Shown here in pieces: positions 57,541 to 64,000 of a stretch of DNA of 64,000 nucleotides. The translations under genes were made by a program, and so were the position numbers. This stretch comes from Kordia sp. (GTDB lineage: Bacteria > Bacteroidota > Bacteroidia > Flavobacteriales > Flavobacteriaceae): contig NZ_JAKVBC010000005.1 in assembly GCF_022447245.1 (NCBI RefSeq), positions 62,001-126,000 on the forward strand, written 5' to 3'. The stretch's first letter is position 1. Each line of letters begins with the position of its first letter. The notes under the pieces are model-generated. The model had not been told where the DNA came from, searched no databases, and saw nothing but the letters and a program-made list of their open reading frames with translations.

Positions 57541-60500
57541 GTGAAAAATCTACTACGAAATATATTTTTAGACTTATCAAATAAAAAGCTAACTGAAGCA
57601 GAAGCTTTGGAAAAGATAAGAGCAATCAAAGCAACACAAAGACCTACGGCAGAAAGTACATTGTATGCGAGTCCAACTTGGAAAATAGTTGAAAATATAC
57701 GTGATGATCAGGCAAAAATTGCAGCACAACATGTCATTTTGATACATGCTACATCCGATTTGCAAAAGCAATTGAGCAAGCAACTTTCGGAAAGTACAAT
57801 ACACAATGTAACTGCAAACCTCACTTCTGTTGCAGCGAATTTTACTAATATGGCATTGTCTTGTTTTGAGATTATCAAAAATATTCTTGAAAATAAACTT
57901 AAAGGAACAACCTATGTGCAAATTGTGTTGGGCACTTCCGTAGAAGAGAAACTGTATGAAGGATTAGCTGCGTTGTTAAAAACGACAACCTTAGAAAATC
58001 ATAATCTTGTTGGGCAACTCATTATTTCCGATCAAAAAACTGCTGTAGAAAAACTTGCGAAAGAATTGCAAGCAGAAACAGCACAAGTGACAGATGCAGT
58101 TATAAAATATGAAGCAGATAAAAGATATGTAAAACGTTTAGAAGAAGTTCAACAACAAGCATCAGAGAATACTATTTACAAAGAAAATGGGGTCTATCTG
58201 ATAACTGGTGGATTTGGAGGAATAGGAATTGCGTTTGCCAAAGAAATTCTTCAACAATTAGAAAAAACAGCTGTCATTCTAGCTGGACGTTCAAAATTAA
58301 CTTCTGAAAAGAAAAAAATACTAACACAGCTTTCAACAAAAAACAAAACACTACAATACATTCAAATGGATGTAACCAATGCGCAAAATGTAGTTGAAAG
58401 CATTGAAAGTATAGTGAAAAATCACAAAAAGTTGCACGGAATTATTCATGCAGCAGGAATTAATAAAGACAATTTTATACTTAAAAAATCGGTTGCAGAA
58501 TTCCAAGAAGTAGTGCAAGCAAAAATAGCAGGAACCTACAATATAGACGAAGCTACAAAGGCAATTGACTTAGATTTTATCACGTATTTTTCATCAATTG
58601 CTGCATGGTTTGGAAATCCTGGACAAGCAGATTATGCGGTAGGAAATGCTTTTATGGACGAATTTGCCAAGTATCGAAATCAACTAGTAGCATCAGGAAA
58701 ACGCAAAGGAAAAACACTTTCCGTAAATTGGCCACTTTGGGAGAATGGAGGTATGGAGATTGATCAAGAAATCAAATCTAGATTGCTAGAAGAAACAGGC
58801 TTCATTCCATTAGACGATCAAACAGGAACTTCCATATTTCAACAAGCAATCAACACTAATTACTCACAAATTTTAAGTGTAAAAGGTGCACTTGATACTA
58901 TAAAAAACACAGTATTCAGTCAAACTGAGAAACTTCAAAAAGAAGAAATACAAATAACAGAAACCATAAGTGAAGAAGAATTATTCAGCAAAACAACAGC
59001 ATTTGTGCGCGATGAATTTTCAAAAATCATCAAATTACCAGCGCGTGAAATTGAAACACATGTTGCTTTAGAAAAATATGGAATCGATTCTATCCTAGCT
59101 ATGAACTTAACAGGTCAGCTAGAAAAAACATTTGGACGACTTTCTAAAACCTTGTTATTCGAGTATCAAACCATTGATGAATTGAGTGCATATTTAACTA
59201 ACAATTTTGCGGCCAAACTAACGGCAAAGTTTTTACCAAATACTGCAAAACAAACAGTTTCTAATGCTACAAAAAAGACTTCACCAAACAAGTCGAAGCA
59301 CAGGAAAACAGTAAGAAAGAAACTAAAAACACAACCAACGCAACAGTTCAATACCGTAGAAATACCAAAAAATACAAATCAAAACGATCCTATAGCCATC
59401 GTAGGTTTAAGTGGGCGTTATCCAGCATCTGAAAACATTCAAGAATTCTGGAACAATTTGCAACAAGGGAAAGACTGTATCATTGAAGTTCCAAAAGATC
59501 GTTGGGATTGGAAAAAACACTACAGCAACGATAGAACAGAACCGAATCGTCATTACAGCAAATGGGGCGGATTCATTACAGGAGTAGACGAATTTGATCC
59601 ACGTTTCTTCAACATATCTCCAAGAGAAGCCAAAAATATTGATCCGCAAGAGCGTTTATTCTTGCAACACTCGTGGATGGCAATGGAAGATGCAGGATAT
59701 ACACGCGAACGTTTGCAAATAACATCAGAAAATGATTTGTCGGGACAAGTAGGTGTATATGCAGGCGTTATGTATGGAGAATACAATCTCTCAGGAAGTT
59801 TGGCAAGTATTGCAAACAGAGTCTCATACGTACTCAATCTGCATGGACCAAGCATCACTTTAGATACCATGTGTTCCTCATCACTTACATCGGTACATTT
59901 AGCCTGCCAGGATTTAAAATCTGGACGTACAGACATGGCACTTGCTGGTGGCGTAAATGTAAGTATCGATTCCAATAAATATCAAATGCTCAGTACAGGG
60001 CAATTTATCTCAAGTGATGGACATTGTCAAAGTTTTGGAGAAGGTGGTGACGGTTACATACCAGGCGAAGGTGTTGGTGTAGTTGTATTGAAACGATTGT
60101 CGGATGCAGAAAAAGATGGCGATCATATCTACGGAATCATCAAAGGTAGTGCGTTGAATCACGGAGGAAAAACCAATGGCTATAGTGTGCCAAATCCACG
60201 TGCGCAAGCCAGCGTGATCAGTCGCGCTTTACGAGAAGCAAACATACATCCGCGACATATAAGCTATATAGAAGCGCATGGAACAGGAACCAAATTAGGA
60301 GATCCTATTGAAATTACGGCACTAAACAAAGCTTTTGGAATTGATAATGAACAACATTTCTGTCAATTAGGATCTGCCAAATCAAACATAGGACATTGTG
60401 AATCAGCCGCAGGAATTGCAGGCATCACAAAAGTACTGTTACAATTACAGCACAAACAAATTGTTCCTTCATTACACTCAGAAAAACTCAATCCACATAT

Positions 60501-63500
60501 CGATTTTGAACATACACCATTTGTGGTGAATCAATCTTTAAAAACCTGGGAAAATCCAATAGTGGATGGTCAAATCATTCCGCGAATTGCAGGAGTTTCT
60601 TCATTTGGAGCTGGTGGCGCTAATGCACATATTCTTATCGAAGAATACAATCCAATCAAAGAAAAATTTGCAACGCATACTCTAAATACAGAAGTTGCGA
60701 TCGTTCTATCGGCACGAACACAGTCACAACTTCAAGAAAAAATACAAGAGCTTGTTCAATTTTTACAAAACAAAGAAAACAAACTGGATCTATTAGCAAT
60801 TGCATTCACGCTTCAAACAGGTAGAGAAGCTATAGACGAACGCTTTGCTATTACAGTCGTTTCTGTTCAAGAATTAGTAGAAAAATTGAGTACATATCTT
60901 AACAATACATTAGCAGCTACAGCATATCTTCAAGCAAAAGTAAAAGACCATAAAAATGAAGTTTTAGACTTTAAATCTAATGTCAACTATAAAGAAACAC
61001 TTTCAACTTGGACTAAAAATGGAGACTACACACAGCTCTTAACTTGGTGGACTAAAGGAATTGACGTTCCATGGAATGAAGTATACACAAGCAAACAACC
61101 GCAACGAATTAGCTTGCCTACGTATCCATTTGCCAAAGAAAGCTATAGATTGACACCTGAAGAAAGAGGTCGCGTAGCACAAGAAACGACAAAGGCAACC
61201 CTTCATCCTTTCGTACATGAAAATACGTCAAACATTTCGGAAACGCGTTTTAGTACAACCTTTGGAGGTGATGAACCGTATGTAAAAGATTTTAGCATTC
61301 ATAAAGAAAATCAGAAGTTTTATGGATTGCCGTTTTCAGCAAGTATCGAAATGGCTAGAGAAGCAATTGCACAAGCAATTCCAAATACGACAGAAAATAC
61401 AATAGTAGCCATTACAGATGTAAAATTTGGAGCGTTTATCAGACATACTGAGGAAATACCGATACACATTGCAATTCTTCCTGAAAATGACATGGCAATT
61501 GCGTACGAAATCTACAGTCAACATGAAGAAGAACACATTCACGTACAAGGAAAAGCGACGTACATTGATAAAAAATCAACGATACAATTAGATACAAATG
61601 CTTTGCGTCAGCAAATGACAAAAACGGTCATTGCAGGAGCTTCACTTTTTGTAAATACTACGATTGAGCATGGAGCAATATACCAAAGTATCAAAACACT
61701 ATATCTTGGAAACAATCAAGCATTAGCACATTTACAATTGCCATCAGAAGCAGTAAGAGATCTAAAAAATTATACCGTACATCCAAGTATTTTAGAAAGT
61801 ACAGTACAAGCGGTAGCAGGAATCATCGGAGATCAAAATCAACAAGGAACAACGACGATTATTCCAACGGCAATACATACAATAAACATATATGGTTCAT
61901 GTACAAGTGAAATGTATGCTTGGATTCGCTACAGTGAAACCGCTACACAATTAGACAATGAAATAACACTAGATATTGATATTTGTGATGCAGACGGAAT
62001 CGTTTGTGTAAAATGCATAGGTATTTCTTTTAGCACTTCCGTAGAAAGTACTCAGAGCGAACCCATTGCAAGGACAGCAGCTGCAGTACAAGAAATAACG
62101 CCAGTGGAAATGGAGGAAACGCCACAAGAAATTTTCTTTAGCACTTTAGTGGAATCTTCAAGGTTAGCAACGGAAACGGACATAGAAGGCAGAACGCCTA
62201 ATTCATTAGAAAAACCTTCGACGATCAAGTTGGCAACTCCAGAAGCGATTGTGTTTGATAAGAAACTTGCTGCAGGTTTGAAAAAAGGACGAGTACAACT
62301 TACACGTGATAATTCAGTTCAAACAATACGCACAACAACTCCAAAAATACGCATATTCAATACAGGGAAAGGTATTTACAAACTGCAATTAGAAGCATCT
62401 AAACTAGATAGCATGCTGATTTCACAACTCAAAAGTGCGTTGCAGAAACTCACCAACGAAGAGCACCTAAAAGTGCTTCATATTGTAGGAACACATACTG
62501 ACTTTTTACACGGAGACAATGAAAGTTTTAATGAAGCTTTAGATCAAAAACTATTAGAAGCGTTGATTTCGTTTCCATATCCAATCATTGCCAACATGGA
62601 AGGAAACGCTTCCAATGTTGTATTCTTACTCGGTTGCTTATGTGACTTTATGATTTGCAATGAAACAGCAACATACAGTCTCTCACAAACAAATAATGAA
62701 CTTACACAGCTTTTCAATGAACGTTTTGGAGACGTTTTAGCAGCAGCCATATTAGAACCAAATAAGCGTTTTACAGGAACACAGCTCAAAGAAGTTGGAT
62801 TCACTATGCCAATTGTTGACTCAAAAGAAGTAACAGCCACGGCAGAAAAATTAGGAGAAAATCTAGCAGAAAAGTCACAGTTGTCGTTAGGTTTACTAAA
62901 GCAACATCTTTCAAGGCATCTTGCAGAAAAGGTTCGATCGTTAACAGCAATTGTAACAGAAGAAACAATAGCTTTTGAAACCATACCAGTTTCAAACACA
63001 AAGTACATCAATATAAAATACACAAATGATCAGGTTTGTGAACTTACGATCAAGGAAACCAAATTAAAAGGGATTCAAGTACTTGTTAAAGAAATAGACA
63101 CATTGATCGCAAGTGTGAATACAACAAAAAATCATCTTCCGCTAATTTTAAAAAGTGAACAAGCGAGTTTCATCCCAGAAACAGCAAAAGATACAGATGT
63201 TTTAAAACTTTCAGAAAGCCTCTTCAATTGTAAATATCCAATCATAGCAGTATTCAACCAGTCACCAAGTGCAAAAGCATGGTTTATAGGTTTGCATACA
63301 GACAAAGTTATTTACAAAGAGTCTTCAAATTATACAGCAAAAGGATTACTAGCAAATAAAGTATTAGCATCACAAGCAAAGTTGATGTTTACCGCGCGTT
63401 ATGGAGCATTGGCAAGTAAAGAGATTCTGTTATTAGACAAAACATTCAGCGGAAGCGAATTACAATCATTAATTCCAACACTTAGAACAACAGAAGAAAA

Positions 63501-64000
63501 CGAACTTGCAACAACATGGGCGCAAGAAATAAATAGTGTAAAAGCTTGGAAAGCTGCTGTAAACAATATAATTACAGAAAAGCAGTCACAAGTATCAAGT
63601 TGGAAAGTAGCTTCTATTGAAGAAGAAAAAACACCAGAAGAAGGAGCAGTAGCCTTACAATCATCTGTAATCAAAGCTGTAGCGCACAAAAATGGAGTCC
63701 TAGAAGTTCGCTTAGAAGAACGAAGCGCAAAAAACATGTTTACAGACGCCTTTATGGCTGGTGTCAACGAAGTTTTTGAACACATAGAAAACAATGCATA
63801 CAAAGTAATCATCCTCACAGGGTATGACAACTATTTCGCTTCAGGAGGTACAAAAGAAGGCTTGGTTGCCATTCAAGAAGGAAAAAGTAAATTCACGGAC
63901 ACCAAGATTTTCCAATTAGCGATGGAATGTAAAGTTCCAGTAATTGCTGCCATGCAAGGACATGCCATTGGAGCAGGTTGGGCAATGGGAATGTATGCCG
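57541..64000 (+). CDS. Trans-AT polyketide synthase C: docking-KR-ACP-KS-DH*-crotonases (3' end outside window)
   Basis: A frame starting at GTG 57541 stays open to the right edge (2153 codons); the nearest upstream in-frame stop is 57520-57522 and no earlier ATG exists. Order: helical docking segment 1-30 (IFLDLSNKKLTEAEALEKIR); KR with TGGFGGIG near 221 and Y365, B-type Asp in AGINKDN; ACP (S517 in YGIDSIL); Lys-rich linker; KS about 618-1035 (C778 in LDTMCSSS); DH* 1220-1499 with Phe in place of the catalytic His and Glu in HPSILE; two degenerate crotonase domains about 1602-2020; a third from 2037, cut by the window edge within AIGAGWAMGMYA. PKS B ends in KS-DH, so its last module is completed by this KR-ACP, a split site known in trans-AT synthases. 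The second module probably repeats beta-branching. Confidence 0.9.
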   Translation, partial: MKNLLRNIFLDLSNKKLTEAEALEKIRAIKATQRPTAESTLYASPTWKIVENIRDDQAKIAAQHVILIHATSDLQKQLSKQLSESTIHNVTANLTSVAANFTNMALSCFEIIKNILENKLKGTTYVQIVLGTSVEEKLYEGLAALLKTTTLENHNLVGQLIISDQKTAVEKLAKELQAETAQVTDAVIKYEADKRYVKRLEEVQQQASENTIYKENGVYLITGGFGGIGIAFAKEILQQLEKTAVILAGRSKLTSEKKKILTQLSTKNKTLQYIQMDVTNAQNVVESIESIVKNHKKLHGIIHAAGINKDNFILKKSVAEFQEVVQAKIAGTYNIDEATKAIDLDFITYFSSIAAWFGNPGQADYAVGNAFMDEFAKYRNQLVASGKRKGKTLSVNWPLWENGGMEIDQEIKSRLLEETGFIPLDDQTGTSIFQQAINTNYSQILSVKGALDTIKNTVFSQTEKLQKEEIQITETISEEELFSKTTAFVRDEFSKIIKLPAREIETHVALEKYGIDSILAMNLTGQLEKTFGRLSKTLLFEYQTIDELSAYLTNNFAAKLTAKFLPNTAKQTVSNATKKTSPNKSKHRKTVRKKLKTQPTQQFNTVEIPKNTNQNDPIAIVGLSGRYPASENIQEFWNNLQQGKDCIIEVPKDRWDWKKHYSNDRTEPNRHYSKWGGFITGVDEFDPRFFNISPREAKNIDPQERLFLQHSWMAMEDAGYTRERLQITSENDLSGQVGVYAGVMYGEYNLSGSLASIANRVSYVLNLHGPSITLDTMCSSSLTSVHLACQDLKSGRTDMALAGGVNVSIDSNKYQMLSTGQFISSDGHCQSFGEGGDGYIPGEGVGVVVLKRLSDAEKDGDHIYGIIKGSALNHGGKTNGYSVPNPRAQASVISRALREANIHPRHISYIEAHGTGTKLGDPIEITALNKAFGIDNEQHFCQLGSAKSNIGHCESAAGIAGITKVLLQLQHKQIVPSLHSEKLNPHIDFEHTPFVVNQSLKTWENPIVDGQIIPRIAGVSSFGAGGANAHILIEEYNPIKEKFATHTLNTEVAIVLSARTQSQLQEKIQELVQFLQNKENKLDLLAIAFTLQTGREAIDERFAITVVSVQELVEKLSTYLNNTLAATAYLQAKVKDHKNEVLDFKSNVNYKETLSTWTKNGDYTQLLTWWTKGIDVPWNEVYTSKQPQRISLPTYPFAKESYRLTPEERGRVAQETTKATLHPFVHENTSNISETRFSTTFGGDEPYVKDFSIHKENQKFYGLPFSASIEMAREAIAQAIPNTTENTIVAITDVKFGAFIRHTEEIPIHIAILPENDMAIAYEIYSQHEEEHIHVQGKATYIDKKSTIQLDTNALRQQMTKTVIAGASLFVNTTIEHGAIYQSIKTLYLGNNQALAHLQLPSEAVRDLKNYTVHPSILESTVQAVAGIIGDQNQQGTTTIIPTAIHTINIYGSCTSEMYAWIRYSETATQLDNEITLDIDICDADGIVCVKCIGISFSTSVESTQSEPIARTAAAVQEITPVEMEETPQEIFFSTLVESSRLATETDIEGRTPNSLEKPSTIKLATPEAIVFDKKLAAGLKKGRVQLTRDNSVQTIRTTTPKIRIFNTGKGIYKLQLEASKLDSMLISQLKSALQKLTNEEHLKVLHIVGTHTDFLHGDNESFNEALDQKLLEALISFPYPIIANMEGNASNVVFLLGCLCDFMICNETATYSLSQTNNELTQLFNERFGDVLAAAILEPNKRFTGTQLKEVGFTMPIVDSKEVTATAEKLGENLAEKSQLSLGLLKQHLSRHLAEKVRSLTAIVTEETIAFETIPVSNTKYINIKYTNDQVCELTIKETKLKGIQVLVKEIDTLIASVNTTKNHLPLILKSEQASFIPETAKDTDVLKLSESLFNCKYPIIAVFNQSPSAKAWFIGLHTDKVIYKESSNYTAKGLLANKVLASQAKLMFTARYGALASKEILLLDKTFSGSELQSLIPTLRTTEENELATTWAQEINSVKAWKAAVNNIITEKQSQVSSWKVASIEEEKTPEEGAVALQSSVIKAVAHKNGVLEVRLEERSAKNMFTDAFMAGVNEVFEHIENNAYKVIILTGYDNYFASGGTKEGLVAIQEGKSKFTDTKIFQLAMECKVPVIAAMQGHAIGAGWAMGMYA
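60657..64000 (+). repeat. Direct long repeat, copy 2 (PKS C, continues beyond window)
   Basis: Counterpart of 49922-53255. Matching landmarks include KEKFATHT (both linkers), LLTWWTKGIDV, ETPQEIFF, KGIYKLQLEASKLD and FASGGTKEGLVAIQEGKSKF. The similarity still runs at the window end, so the tandem ACPs of copy 1 may also be copied. Confidence 0.9.

Noticed and set aside
11572-64000. A cis acyltransferase domain in any module
   Set aside because: No GHSxG AT core was found between KS and later domains; the only GxSxG is the thioesterase.

Overview
The window looks like AT-rich chromosomal DNA of a marine flavobacterium (Bacteroidota, Kordia-like). This rests on the low GC, a TTG-N17-TAnnTTTR promoter, a Flavobacteriia-type TPR/AraC regulator, Bacteroidota-style peptide precursors with Gly-Gly leaders, and an ATPase typical of contractile injection loci. 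Organism identity is inference. No rRNA, tRNA, CRISPR array or insertion sequence was recognised.

Left part (1-7807). The 3' end of an AAA+ ATPase of the extracellular contractile injection type enters from the left edge. It is followed by about 4.5 kb rich in decayed genes: a sensor histidine kinase fragment, a LuxR-type response regulator and a TPR-AraC regulator, all with in-frame stops and/or frameshifts. An intact bile acid:sodium symporter-family gene lies on the minus strand inside this region. Next come one intact small Gly-Gly peptide precursor and one broken Cys-rich one, each followed by a clear intrinsic terminator, and then a complete yifB/comM-type AAA gene. A 589-base AT-rich gap holds a long inverted repeat and a plausible flavobacterial promoter.

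Main part (7808-64000). All genes point the same way with gaps of about 305 bases or less, so this may be one transcript of more than 56 kb. It begins with a specialised NusG paralogue (UpxY/LoaP/RfaH type). Four modular polyketide synthase proteins follow, none with a cis acyltransferase, so this is a trans-AT PKS. PKS A (8527-19083) is ACP-DUF2156-PLP lyase-KS-DH-KR-ACP-KS-DH*. The termination protein (22401-26144) is ACP-KS0-ACP-TE. PKS B (33293-57391, about 8032 aa) is MT-GNAT-ACP, then KS-KR-ACP, KS-DH*-KR-ACP, KS-DH-KR-MT-ACP, KS-DH*-three crotonase domains-ACP-ACP, and KS-DH. PKS C (57541 to beyond the window) is KR-ACP-KS-DH*-three crotonase domains. An asterisk marks lost catalytic residues. 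Between the PKS genes lie a DUF1302-like outer-membrane barrel, a class III aminotransferase, an MDR reductase, an MMPL/RND exporter, a LolA-like periplasmic protein, a GMC-like flavin oxidoreductase and a membrane-anchored START protein.

Proposed logic (inference). PKS B starts the chain at its MT-GNAT-ACP loading module. The chain continues through PKS B into PKS C across a module split between DH and KR, passes through further proteins outside the window, and enters PKS A at its ACP-DUF2156-lyase unit. PKS A ends KS-DH* and the termination protein begins with an ACP, so these two probably share a split module before TE release. Two modules carry crotonase cassettes, and the tandem ACPs of PKS B carry the Trp signature of beta-branching carriers, so HMG-synthase-type beta-branching is expected. 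The DUF plus PLP-lyase pair recalls the DUF-SH sulfur-installing didomain of leinamycin-type synthases, making a sulfur-bearing, beta-branched product the most interesting hypothesis. The trans-acting AT, HMG synthase, donor ACP and KS-decarboxylase are not in the window.
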